Shown one piece after another: positions 36,198-44,897 of a DNA stretch of 64,000 nucleotides (the stretch's first letter is position 1; every line of letters starts with the position of its first letter). The notes beneath the pieces are model-generated. The model ran no database searches. It was not told the origin of the DNA and worked only from the letters and a program-made list of their open reading frames with translations. The DNA comes from RPQJ01 sp963698735 (GTDB lineage: Bacteria; Pseudomonadota; Gammaproteobacteria; Steroidobacterales; Steroidobacteraceae), in NCBI GenBank assembly GCA_963698735.1, contig CAVOSA010000010.1, forward strand, positions 1-64,000. The letters run 5' to 3'. A program made the translations under genes and the position numbers.

Positions 36198-36455
36198 TCA
36201 GGCGACCGCGAGCGGCGCCAGTTCGTAGCCGATGATTTCGCGGGTCTGGGGGTCGAGGATGGGGGTGCCGCTGTTCCAGCGCCCTGCGACCTTCGCGGTT
36301 TCGAGCAGGGTGCGGCTCGGCACTACGGAGGCCAGCATCAGGCCACCTTGCGGATCACGCACGAAAGCCGTGACGGACGAGCTGGGGTTGCCGGACGACG
36401 CAGGCTCCGGAAACAGCAGGGCAAGCACTTCCTCGGGTGTAATCGTGTGGGACAT
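36198..36455 (-). CDS. Small protein behind a sigma-54 promoter, function unknown
   Basis: 85 aa, no signal peptide or membrane helix. It begins MSHTITPEEVLALLFPEP and contains two beta-hairpin-like stretches (SSVTAFVRDPQGGLMLASVV and IIGYELAPLAV). The start at 36455 is chosen because the open frame upstream is antisense to the neighbouring diesterase gene and because a sigma-54 promoter at 36494-36509 would place +1 about 28 bases upstream. I do not recognise the family. Confidence 0.65.
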   Translation of the reverse strand: MSHTITPEEVLALLFPEPASSGNPSSSVTAFVRDPQGGLMLASVVPSRTLLETAKVAGRWNSGTPILDPQTREIIGYELAPLAVA

Positions 36456-36493
36456 CGTATCTCGGTGGCGGTAGTCTTTTGCCAGAGAGACGT

Positions 36494-36509
36494 AGCAACT
36501 TGCGTGCCA
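36494..36509 (-). promoter_or_regulatory. Sigma-54 (-24/-12) promoter of the 85-aa gene
   Basis: On the minus strand TGGCACGCAAGTTGCT matches TGGCACGN4TTGCW exactly; only the preceding pyrimidine is missing. It lies about 40 bases before the start codon at 36455. The remainder of the gap to 36714 shows no gene. Confidence 0.75.
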
Positions 36510-36714
36510 CCTCGGAAACCCAGGGATTTGCAGCCACTTCGGCGCGGGTTCATGCAGCGGAGTGACAGCGCGTGTCGACCGGGGTGACGCCGGCTGTCCA
36601 AGCGTGATGCGCGTCTCACTCCGGTTGCGGTAGCGCAGGCGGTCGAGCGCAGCCGCCCGCTCATTAAGTAAACTCCGCGCCAGGGATCGCGAGCTGCAGA
36701 GGCGGAGGACGAGA

Positions 36715-37479
36715 GTGACCAGCACCGAGGCACGCCTGCCGGAAATCGTCGCGCACCGTGGCAACGCCGCGGAATTTCCGGAGAACACACTGCAGGCGCT
36801 GTCGTCGGCCGTCGAACTCGGCCTGCGCTTCGTCGAGTTCGACGTGCAACTCACCGCCGACAAGGTGCCGGTCGTGTTCCACGACTCGGACCTGGCGCGG
36901 GTAGCCGACCGCCCCGACAGCGTGCACACGCTGCAATGGTCGCAACTCGCCGGGATTCCCGTGGGCGAGGTCAAGCGCTTCGGCGACCGCTTCGCCTATA
37001 CCTGCGCCCCTTCGCTCGCGCAGGCCGTGGATGCCATCGCCGGCTGGCATGGCGTCACTGCATTCGTCGAGGTCAAGCGCGCCAGCATGCGGCAGTTCGG
37101 CCGCGAGGCGGTGCTGCGCCGTGTAGCCGACGTGCTGCAACCCGTGCTCGACCGCTGCGTGCTGATTTCCTTCGACCTCGCGGCGGTGAAGATCCTGAGG
37201 CTGATGACCGGCGCGCGCATCGGTTGGGTGCTTGATCAGTACGACGCCGACAGCCTGCGCGAAGCGACGGTGCTGCAGCCGGAATTCCTGTTCTGCAACC
37301 TCGAGCGCGTGCCCGTGTCGGTAACCGGACTCTGGCCCGGCCCCTGGGATTGGGCGATCTACGAGGTGCGTGACCTCGACACCGCCAGGCAGTGCCGCGA
37401 CCTCGGCGCGAAGTACGTGGAGACGATGACGGTGCGCAGCCTGAAGGCAGCCTACGACGAGGCAGCGTCAGCGGCATGA
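36715..37479 (+). CDS. Glycerophosphodiester phosphodiesterase
   Basis: 254 aa from GTG 36715 (GGAGG six bases upstream). The catalytic signature is intact: IVAHRGNAAEFPENTLQAL (residues 11-29) and VEFDVQLTADKVPVVFHD (about 40-57), holding the two His and the acidic metal ligands. No signal peptide, so it is cytoplasmic like UgpQ. It releases glycerol 3-phosphate from deacylated phospholipids. Its stop overlaps the start of an FGGY kinase (ATGA). Confidence 0.93.
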   Translation: MTSTEARLPEIVAHRGNAAEFPENTLQALSSAVELGLRFVEFDVQLTADKVPVVFHDSDLARVADRPDSVHTLQWSQLAGIPVGEVKRFGDRFAYTCAPSLAQAVDAIAGWHGVTAFVEVKRASMRQFGREAVLRRVADVLQPVLDRCVLISFDLAAVKILRLMTGARIGWVLDQYDADSLREATVLQPEFLFCNLERVPVSVTGLWPGPWDWAIYEVRDLDTARQCRDLGAKYVETMTVRSLKAAYDEAASAA

Positions 37480-39044
37480 GCGGGCCGGGCAGCGACGACG
37501 ACCTCGCCTGGCTGGCCGGCGAGTTGAGCGCGATCCGCCGCGAGTTGCTGCCAGCCGGAGATCCGCGCGCGCTCTACCTCGCTCTCGACCAGGGGGGCAC
37601 GTCGAGCCGCGCCGTGCTGTTCGACTCTGTCGGCCGCGAAGTTGCGGCAGCACACGTGCCGATCGCTACCCGCCGCCCGGACGCCGCACGCGTCGAGCAC
37701 GATGCCAGCGAGTTGCTGCAGTCGCTGCGGACCGCCGTCCGCGACGTGTGCGAGTCGCCGCTGGCAGCGGGCCGGCCGATCGTCGCGGCAGGTCTCGCCA
37801 CGCAGCGCTCGACCGTGTGCTGCTGGGATCGTAACGATGGCACTCCCCTGAGTCCGGCACTCTCATGGCAGGACCGACGCAATGCCGCGTGGCTCGAGCG
37901 CTGCCTCGGCGCGCGCTCTGACTGGGTGCGGGAACTCACGGGGTTGCCGCTCTCGCCGCACTACGGCGCGAGCAAAATGCGCTGGTGCCTCGACGAGTTG
38001 CCGGAGGTGCGGCTGGCACTGCGCGACGAGCGTCTGTGCATGGGACCGCTGGCGAGCTTTCTTGCGCAAGGCTTGTGCGCGGCGCGGGAGCCCTGCGCCG
38101 ACCCGGCGAATGCTTCACGGACGCTGCTGTTCGATGCCGCGGTGCTCGACTGGTCGCCGCCGCTGCTGGAGGCTTTCGGCATTCCGCTCGCGGTGCTGCC
38201 GCGCTGTGTCGGCAGCACGCACGAGTTCGGCACGCTCCCGATCGACGCGGCCCGCGGCGTGCCGCTGCGCGCCTGCAGCGGCGACCAGTCCGCCGCGGTT
38301 TTCGCCTTTGGACCACCCGCGACGACGACAGCCTACGTCAACGCAGGCACCGGCGCGTTCGTCCAGCGCATCCTGCGCGATGGCTCGGGCCCCGTTCCCC
38401 GTGGCCTGCTGAAGAGTGTCGTGTATGCGCGCACGGACGACCCAGGCAGCGCCCTGTATTGCCACGAAGGCACGGTGAACGGCGCCTATGCTGCGCTCGA
38501 GTGGGTGGGCAAGCGCGTCGGAATCGACGTCAGGCGCACCCTCGACAGCCTGTCCACGGCGCTCGCCGACGGCGCCATGCCCGTGCTGTTCATGAACGGC
38601 GTGGGCGGCCTGGGCGCCCCTTACTGGTTGCCCGACTTCCAGAGCGAGTTCGTGCTGGTGCGGGAAGGCGCGCCAACTCCGGACCCTGCCGCGGAGCTGC
38701 AGCAAGTCGGTGCCGTCGTCGAAAGCATCGCGTTCCTCATCGCGGTGAACGTCCTGGCGATGCACGGCGCGGCGCCGCTGCAGCGGCTGGTGATCACGGG
38801 CGGGCTGGCCTTGTGCGACTACCTCTGCGAAGTGCTCGCCGAGGTCACAGGCATGATCGTCGAAAGACCGGCGCTGCTCGAAGCCACCTCGCGCGGCATT
38901 GCCTACCTCGCCGCGGGCCAGCCGCAGGACTGGCAGGCCATACCGATCGAGCAGTCGTTCGCACCGACCGGACGGCATGCCGTGCGCGGGCGGTTCAATC
39001 TCTGGCGCGCGGCGATGAGCGCGCGAGGGGCGCGTTCCGACTAG
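37476..39044 (+). CDS. FGGY-family carbohydrate kinase, glycerol kinase-like
   Basis: 522 aa. The phosphate-binding start ALDQGGTSSRAVLFD (about residue 37) and the second-domain motif NAGTGAFVQRIL (about 290) are those of the FGGY fold; SWQDRRNAAWLERCL resembles the glycerol kinase substrate region (WQDRR). It has about 30 extra N-terminal residues and is more diverged than true GlpK, so another polyol is possible. Coupling to a glycerophosphodiesterase gene favours a role with glycerol released from lipids. Confidence 0.85.
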   Translation: MSGPGSDDDLAWLAGELSAIRRELLPAGDPRALYLALDQGGTSSRAVLFDSVGREVAAAHVPIATRRPDAARVEHDASELLQSLRTAVRDVCESPLAAGRPIVAAGLATQRSTVCCWDRNDGTPLSPALSWQDRRNAAWLERCLGARSDWVRELTGLPLSPHYGASKMRWCLDELPEVRLALRDERLCMGPLASFLAQGLCAAREPCADPANASRTLLFDAAVLDWSPPLLEAFGIPLAVLPRCVGSTHEFGTLPIDAARGVPLRACSGDQSAAVFAFGPPATTTAYVNAGTGAFVQRILRDGSGPVPRGLLKSVVYARTDDPGSALYCHEGTVNGAYAALEWVGKRVGIDVRRTLDSLSTALADGAMPVLFMNGVGGLGAPYWLPDFQSEFVLVREGAPTPDPAAELQQVGAVVESIAFLIAVNVLAMHGAAPLQRLVITGGLALCDYLCEVLAEVTGMIVERPALLEATSRGIAYLAAGQPQDWQAIPIEQSFAPTGRHAVRGRFNLWRAAMSARGARSD

Positions 39045-40087
39045 CGAACATCTCCTGAACCGCTCTGGAAAGTGGCGAGAATCTCCCGCTCGATCCAGGT
39101 CGGCCCCGCGGTTCCGTCGTAGAAGCCGCAGTGGCCGCCACGGCCGGTGCGCGTGATCTCGAGAACGGGCGAACGCGCCAGCCGATCGAGGTCGCTCGCG
39201 GGAATGATCGGGTCGTCGTCGGCAGAGATGATGCGAACCCGCGCCTCACCCAGTGCTGCCAGCGGTTCGAGCGCCTTGCCAACGAGCGCGTAGCCGCGCA
39301 GGTATTCCCGCAGCGACGGGAATCCGCCATAGCGGCAAGCCATCCTGTCCGTCATGTCGGTGAGGTTGCCGAGCTGCAGGATGTCGTCGAGCGTGGGATA
39401 GACGTCGGGCCATGCCTCCCGCTTCTTGCGCAGGGAACGCCGCCACTTCCACACGAAATACTCGCGGTACAGCGCCCATCCAGACTCGAGGCGAACGAGC
39501 GTGTGCTCGGGATCGAGCACGGGACACACCGCCACGATGCGGGACACGTTGATCCCGGCAGCGGCGGCACGCGCGCCGACCCGCACGCAGAAGTTTCCGC
39601 CGAGAGAAAACCCGCCGAGCACCAGTCGCTGGCCGGCATGCTGCCGCTGCAGTTCCTTGACCGCGCCCACGACCTCGGCGATCCGGCAGGAATGGAAGAG
39701 TTCGGCGTTCAGGTGATGACTGTCACCGTGGTCGCGCAGGTTGAGACGGACGACGTCGTAACCGGAGTCGAACAGGAGCTGGCCGAGCGACAGCAGGTAC
39801 AGCGAATTCGCGCTGCCTTCCCAGCCGTGCAGCAGGATGGCAACGCGATCCGAAGGTGAACGCCCCGCGTCCGCCTGTTTCGCCACCAGCGCCAGCAGGC
39901 GCACGCCGTCGCCGCAGTCGACCAGCACTTCGCGCGAGGACTGCCGGAGCACCGTGGCGCGACGCTCGACGGCTGGCCGCCGCAGCGGCAGGCTCGGGTA
40001 GATCGACTGCACGTGCTGATGTCGCAACCGCCACGGCGGCACGAAGTCGGGTGACGTGCCGGCGAGCTGTCGGTCGGCCCGGCTCAT
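39041..40087 (-). CDS. YheT-type alpha/beta hydrolase
   Basis: 348 aa. The family-typical N-terminus FVPPWRLRHQHVQSIYPSL leads into the hydrolase core: AILLHGWEGSANSLYLL (oxyanion region, about residue 85), nucleophile elbow LVLGGFSLGGNF (Ser, about 160), an acidic loop ISADDDPIIP and a late His in GRGGHCGFY. Substrates are unknown, probably esters. It is the last of three overlapping minus-strand genes and overlaps the FGGY gene by four bases tail to tail. Confidence 0.92.
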   Translation of the reverse strand: MSRADRQLAGTSPDFVPPWRLRHQHVQSIYPSLPLRRPAVERRATVLRQSSREVLVDCGDGVRLLALVAKQADAGRSPSDRVAILLHGWEGSANSLYLLSLGQLLFDSGYDVVRLNLRDHGDSHHLNAELFHSCRIAEVVGAVKELQRQHAGQRLVLGGFSLGGNFCVRVGARAAAAGINVSRIVAVCPVLDPEHTLVRLESGWALYREYFVWKWRRSLRKKREAWPDVYPTLDDILQLGNLTDMTDRMACRYGGFPSLREYLRGYALVGKALEPLAALGEARVRIISADDDPIIPASDLDRLARSPVLEITRTGRGGHCGFYDGTAGPTWIEREILATFQSGSGDVR

Positions 40088-41175
40088 GCGGGAGGCTTCG
40101 GGTCCCAGGCTCGGTCGCGAACGATCTCGATGCGGCCCGAGCCGGGCAGCGTCTCGACGAACCCGTCGCCCATCAATTGCGACGGCGTGCGATGGCCCGC
40201 TGCTGCCGGCTTCCCTGCGAGCAGGTGCTGCGCAATTGCCAGCGCCGCGTGAACGGTCACGTCGTACCCGTTGGCGACTCGAACGCGCGCGGTCACGCGC
40301 TCACCGCTCGGGGCCTGCGCCTCGCCCCACACCAGCATGGTGTTTGCGGCACGCGCGGCGGCATCCGGCCCGGCGGGACCGCGCGTCGCCATGCGCTTCA
40401 TGAAGCCCTGCACGGGCCCGAACTGCAGCAGGCCGCCGAACGCGTTGAGTCGCTTGAGCTTCGCGATGCTGTCGGCCGGCATCGCGATGTAGCACTCGAT
40501 GTTCTCGATGCCCGTCGTCCAGTAGGCGGTGCTGACGTCGCCCCAGGGGATGGTCACGGCGGAACGCACGCCTTCGCCGAAATCGATGTCGCGCTCGCGA
40601 AACGCGTGGGCCACCGCCGTGATGCGCCCGGCGCTGCGGATGCGCCCGCCACGCGCAAGGTTCTCGATACTGGTCTTCAGCGTGCCGCGGCTCGGGCGGC
40701 CTTTGGACGCAAACCCCAGTGCCAGGTAGGTGGCATCCGGCAATTCGCGCTTGAGACGCGATGCGACGCAGTCGGTGGGCACGACGTCGAAACCGGTGGC
40801 CGGGCACAACACCACGCCCGCCTGCCGCGCGGCTTCATCGCGCGCGTGCACTGCCTCCAGCACGTCGATCTCACCGGTAATGTCGAGGTAGTGGCTGCGT
40901 TGTCGCAGACACGCCTCGACCATCGGCGCCGACGTTGCCGAGAACGGTCCCGCGCAGTGCAGCACCACCCCTGCGCCTTGCAGCAACCGGTCGAGCGCGG
41001 CGGGATCATCGAGCGGGGCCGTGCGGTGCTCGCAGCCGAGGGCATTCGCGAGCGTGGCGACGGATTCGCTGCGACCGGCAAGCACCGGGTTCAACCCGCG
41101 ACGCACTGCCTCGCGCGCGATCAACTCACCCGTGTACCCCGTCGCGCCATAGATGAGCAGACGCGGCCCGGTCAT
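40084..41175 (-). CDS. Saccharopine dehydrogenase-like NAD(P)-binding oxidoreductase
   Basis: 363 aa. It begins with a Rossmann motif LLIYGATGYTGELIAREA (residues 6-23), then AGRSES, VVLHCAGPFSATSAPMVEACL and HYLDITGEIDVL, as in the saccharopine dehydrogenase / trans-acting enoyl reductase group. True lysine-pathway activity is unlikely; lipid or polyketide reductase relatives exist. It overlaps both flanking genes by four bases in a three-gene operon. Confidence 0.88.
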   Translation of the reverse strand: MTGPRLLIYGATGYTGELIAREAVRRGLNPVLAGRSESVATLANALGCEHRTAPLDDPAALDRLLQGAGVVLHCAGPFSATSAPMVEACLRQRSHYLDITGEIDVLEAVHARDEAARQAGVVLCPATGFDVVPTDCVASRLKRELPDATYLALGFASKGRPSRGTLKTSIENLARGGRIRSAGRITAVAHAFRERDIDFGEGVRSAVTIPWGDVSTAYWTTGIENIECYIAMPADSIAKLKRLNAFGGLLQFGPVQGFMKRMATRGPAGPDAAARAANTMLVWGEAQAPSGERVTARVRVANGYDVTVHAALAIAQHLLAGKPAAAGHRTPSQLMGDGFVETLPGSGRIEIVRDRAWDPKPPA

Positions 41176-42680
41176 GATGCGGGCAGGACGTGGAACTCGA
41201 CGCGATTGTTCTGTGCGGCGACCGTGTTCCAGACGCCGGCAGTCGTCTTTTCGGCCTGCTCGGGATAGGCCACCGGCTCGCGGCGCCCGGCGTTCACGAC
41301 GTCGATCTGGATGTTGCCGCCGGTACGCCGACGCAGCATCGCCGCGAAGTTGGCGAAGTCGACCGACTGGCGCTGCGCGGTGGACAGCGAATCGTCAAAG
41401 GGGTTGCCGACGAGATCGCACTTCGTCGCCGCCACGTTGACGTCCGCCAGCGAGAAGCCTTCGCCGGCATTGCCGCTCAGGCAGAAGTCGCCGACATAGG
41501 ATTCCACGCGGATACGGCCCTTGAACTGCTGGCCCTCGAGCATCGTCACCAGTGCGCGCAGGCGCTCGAGCCGGCTGCCGGCGAGTGGCGCTTCACCGTA
41601 AGGCACGTATTCCGTCGCGACCGGCCCGGGCGCGGCCGGGCCGCCGACACCCCCCGACGTAGCAGCGATGGCAGGGGCATTGCTTGCAAGGGTCGCTCTG
41701 GCGGCGGCAGCCGCCGCGACAGCGTCAGCTTTGGCGCGCTCGATGGCGGCGCTCGATTCGGCAAGCTCGCGGGCCAGCATCTGGTTCGCCGTGTGCGACT
41801 GCCACGCGAGGTAGCCGAGAATGAGAGCGGGCAGCGCCGCGAACAGCGCCGTGAGCAGGACGGGCCACCACTGCCTGCGCTGGGGCGGCGGTGTGAGCGC
41901 TTCGATCGAAGGCGGCGGCGGGATCTTCCCGATGCTTTCCTTGATTTCTCCCGTCATCCGGCGGGCAAAGGCCTCGAAAGTCGCCAGCATGAAGCGACGC
42001 TGCTCGCCAAGCTGGTCCTTGACCAGGTGCTGGACGGATTGGCGCAGGCCCGCCTGGAACTCCGAAACCAGGGCCGGGGTAAAGGCCATGCCCGCGGGCG
42101 ACGCAGCAAGCGGCGCGGACGAGAGTGCAGGCCGGGTGCCCGTCGACGACAGCAGGTCGCCAGACTGCCCGGGTTCCAGGTCCTGGGCCGGAGATATTGC
42201 GGCCAGGGCCGCCGCCATCGCCGCTTCGCCCGGCATGGCTTCCGCGGCGTGCGCCGCTGCGGCAGCCGGGCCCGGGAACAGCGCCGTGCGCTGCGTGCGA
42301 CGGTCCGGCAGCAGGTGCAACTGATAGAGGATGCGCGAGACGTCCACGGGCCGCACCGTCTTGGGCAGCACGCCGACGGCGCCGAGCGCGCGCGCCTGGC
42401 TGACGTACAACTCGCCTTCCTGCGACGTGTACATCATCAGCGGGATCGTGGCGGTGAGCGGGTCGGCCTTGATGGTCTGGACCGCCTGGAAGCCGTCCAT
42501 GCCCGGCATGAGGTGGTCCATGAAAATGACGTCGGGACGGTTCCGCTGCAGGTATTCGAGCGCCTGCTCCGCGGATTCCGCCGTGTCGACCGTCATGCCG
42601 TGCTGTTCGAGCATCCGGCTCAGGATGACCCTGGCCGAACGCGAGTCGTCGACGATCAGGGCGCGTTTGCCCGTGGTCAT
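41172..42680 (-). CDS. Receiver-domain protein with TM helix and OmpA-like C-terminus
   Basis: 502 aa from ATG 42680; a GTG at 42707 is an alternative. Residues 1-125 are a CheY-like receiver: ALIVDDSRSAR, phospho-Asp in VIFMDHLMPGMDG, switch Thr/Ser in MMYTSQEG, Lys in LPKT. An Ala/Pro-rich linker follows, then one membrane helix near residue 285 (WWPVLLTALFAALPALILGYLAW), a short coiled coil, and a C-terminal domain ending NNRVEFHVLPAS, reminiscent of the OmpA peptidoglycan-binding fold. The receiver would be cytoplasmic and the C-terminus periplasmic. It heads the operon with the saccharopine dehydrogenase-like and YheT-like genes. Confidence 0.85.
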   Translation of the reverse strand: MTTGKRALIVDDSRSARVILSRMLEQHGMTVDTAESAEQALEYLQRNRPDVIFMDHLMPGMDGFQAVQTIKADPLTATIPLMMYTSQEGELYVSQARALGAVGVLPKTVRPVDVSRILYQLHLLPDRRTQRTALFPGPAAAAAHAAEAMPGEAAMAAALAAISPAQDLEPGQSGDLLSSTGTRPALSSAPLAASPAGMAFTPALVSEFQAGLRQSVQHLVKDQLGEQRRFMLATFEAFARRMTGEIKESIGKIPPPPSIEALTPPPQRRQWWPVLLTALFAALPALILGYLAWQSHTANQMLARELAESSAAIERAKADAVAAAAAARATLASNAPAIAATSGGVGGPAAPGPVATEYVPYGEAPLAGSRLERLRALVTMLEGQQFKGRIRVESYVGDFCLSGNAGEGFSLADVNVAATKCDLVGNPFDDSLSTAQRQSVDFANFAAMLRRRTGGNIQIDVVNAGRREPVAYPEQAEKTTAGVWNTVAAQNNRVEFHVLPAS

Positions 42681-42845
42681 GGGTTCTCTGGGTCCTTCTG
42701 GAGACACCTGAACGGTGCCGCGTGTACCCGCTTTCTACCTTGAAAGACGCCGGAAGCCAATCCCGGCAAGTGGAAGTGGCCAGTGCCGACCCCGGGCGTA
42801 TGCTTCGCCCATCGACTGAGTCAAATAAGCAACGGAGGCATTCCA

Positions 42846-44897
42846 ATGCCCTACACCACCCTCGATATCCGCAACATCGCCCTCGTGGGCCAAGCCGGCG
42901 CGGGCAAGACGCTGCTGGCCGAAGCCTTGCTCGCGCAGTCTGGCGCAACCCGGTCCAAGGGGTCGCTGGCCCGTGGAACCACGGTCTGCGACTTCGATCC
43001 GCAGGAAAAGGCGCTGCTCCACTCGCTTGATGCCGCCATCTGCGGCTTCGAGACCCAGGGCAAGCGCGTCAACGTCATCGACACGCCCGGATACCCCGAC
43101 TTCCTCGGCCGGACGCTGAGCGCGCTGGAGGCGGTCGAAACGGCCGTGATCGTCGTGAGCGCGGTGAACGGCATCGAGCCGATGACCCAGCGCATGATGG
43201 ATTTCGCGAAGGCGCGCGGCCTGTGCCGGCTGATCGTCGTCAACAAGATCGACAGCCGCGAGGCGCGCACCGAAGAGGTGCTGCTCGAGCTGCGCGAGGC
43301 CTTCGGCAAGGCCTGCCTGCCGCTCAACCTTCCCGCTGAAGGCGGCACCACGGTCGTCGACTGCTTCTTCCAGTCGCACGGCAAGGCAGCGGATTTCTCT
43401 TCGGTCGAGGCGGCGCACACCGAGATCATCGACCAGGTCGTCGAGGTGGACGAGAAGCTGATGGCGCTCTACCTCGAACAGGGCGAAGAACTGCTGAACC
43501 CCGAGCAGCTGCACGATCCATTCGAGCAGGCGCTGCGCGAAGACCACCTGATCCCGATCTGCTTCTGCTCCGCCGAAACCGGCGCGGGCATTCCCGAGTT
43601 GCTGGCGGTGCTGGCACGGCTCGCGCCGAACCCGGCCGAAGGCAACCCGCCGCCGTTCCTGAAGGGCGAAGGCGAAGCAGCCGAACGCGTGTCGGTGAGC
43701 CCCGATCCGTCGAAGCACGTGATCGCGCACGTCTTCAAGGTCACGATCGATCCGTTCGTCGGCAAGATGGGGATCTTCCGCGTGCACCAGGGCACGGTGA
43801 GGCCGGGCGCGCAGCTGCTGGTGGGCGATGCGCGCAAGCCGATCAAGCTCGCCCACCTGTACCAGCTGCAGGGCAAGGAACACACCGAAATTACCCAGGC
43901 GGTCCCGGGGGACCTCTGCGCCGTGCCCAAGATCGACGAGATTCATTTCGACGCCGTCCTGCACGACTCGCACGACGAGGATCACTACCACCTGAAGTCG
44001 GTGACCTTTCCGCCCGCGATGCTCGGCCTGGCGATCCGCACCGAGAAGCGCGGTGAGGAACAGAAGCTGTCCGAGGGCCTGCACCGACTGATGGCGGAAG
44101 ACCCCTGCGTGCGCGTCGAGCACCACACCGCACAGAACGAGACCGTGCTGTACGGGCTCGGCGACCTGCACCTGCGCGTGATGCTGCAGCGGCTGACCGA
44201 GCGCTACGGCGTGGCGGTCAAGACCAGCCCGCCGAGCGTGCCGTATCGGGAGACCATCACCCGCCCGGCCGAAGGCCACTGCCGCCACAAGAAACAGACG
44301 GGTGGCGCGGGCCAGTTCGGCGAGGTCTACCTGCGCATCGAGCCGCTCGAGCGCGGCGCGGGCTTCGAGTTCGTCGACGACGTCGTGGGTGGCGCGATTC
44401 CGGGGCAGTTCATCCCAGCCGTCGAGAAAGGCGTGCGCCAGGTGCTGACCGAAGGCGCGGTCGCCGGCTTCACGCTGCAGGACATCCGGGTCAGCGTGTA
44501 TGACGGCAAGCACCACGCGGTGGACTCGAAGGAAGTTGCGTTCGTGTCGGCCGGCCGCAAGGCGTTCATCGATGCCATCAAGGTGGCGGCACCGATCGTG
44601 CTTGAACCGATCGTGCGCATCGTGATCAGCTGCCCGACCGCGTCGATCGGCGACGTGAGCAGCGACCTCGCGACGCGGCGCGCCCGCATCAGCGGGCAGG
44701 ACACGCTGCAGGGTGGACGATCCGAGATTTCGGCGCTGGTACCGCTCGGCGAACTGCAGGACTACCTCTCGAGGCTCAAGGCGCTGACGGGCGGCGAAGG
44801 CACCTACACGATGGACCTGAGTCACTACGACCCGGTGCCCCCGCGCAAGCAGCAGGAACTGGTCGCCGCCTTCAAGCCGCAGGAAGAGGCGGATTGA
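42846..44897 (+). CDS. EF-G-like translation factor GTPase with altered GTPase site
   Basis: 683 aa with full EF-G domain order; GGAGG seven bases before ATG 42846. The P-loop is GQAGAGKT, G3 is DTPGYPDF and G4 is NKID. In EF-G the G3 motif is DTPGH; the catalytic His is Tyr here, as in the EF-G2 group of mycobacteria and other bacteria, some of which lack ribosome-dependent GTPase activity. Domain IV still shows KKQTGGAGQFGEV. It is a paralogue, not the main EF-G, and not in a str operon. It overlaps the start of a sulfotransferase-like gene. Confidence 0.9.
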   Translation: MPYTTLDIRNIALVGQAGAGKTLLAEALLAQSGATRSKGSLARGTTVCDFDPQEKALLHSLDAAICGFETQGKRVNVIDTPGYPDFLGRTLSALEAVETAVIVVSAVNGIEPMTQRMMDFAKARGLCRLIVVNKIDSREARTEEVLLELREAFGKACLPLNLPAEGGTTVVDCFFQSHGKAADFSSVEAAHTEIIDQVVEVDEKLMALYLEQGEELLNPEQLHDPFEQALREDHLIPICFCSAETGAGIPELLAVLARLAPNPAEGNPPPFLKGEGEAAERVSVSPDPSKHVIAHVFKVTIDPFVGKMGIFRVHQGTVRPGAQLLVGDARKPIKLAHLYQLQGKEHTEITQAVPGDLCAVPKIDEIHFDAVLHDSHDEDHYHLKSVTFPPAMLGLAIRTEKRGEEQKLSEGLHRLMAEDPCVRVEHHTAQNETVLYGLGDLHLRVMLQRLTERYGVAVKTSPPSVPYRETITRPAEGHCRHKKQTGGAGQFGEVYLRIEPLERGAGFEFVDDVVGGAIPGQFIPAVEKGVRQVLTEGAVAGFTLQDIRVSVYDGKHHAVDSKEVAFVSAGRKAFIDAIKVAAPIVLEPIVRIVISCPTASIGDVSSDLATRRARISGQDTLQGGRSEISALVPLGELQDYLSRLKALTGGEGTYTMDLSHYDPVPPRKQQELVAAFKPQEEAD

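Noticed and set aside
36494..36600. Cyclic-di-GMP or other riboswitch before the 85-aa gene
   Set aside because: Some GC-rich stems and a GGCACGCAA-like segment caught the eye, but the conserved riboswitch core is absent and the sequence is fully explained by a sigma-54 promoter.
43610..43626. TGGCACGGCTCGCGC inside the EF-G-like gene as a fourth sigma-54 promoter
   Set aside because: It lies within coding sequence, the -12 box is poor, and no gene begins downstream.
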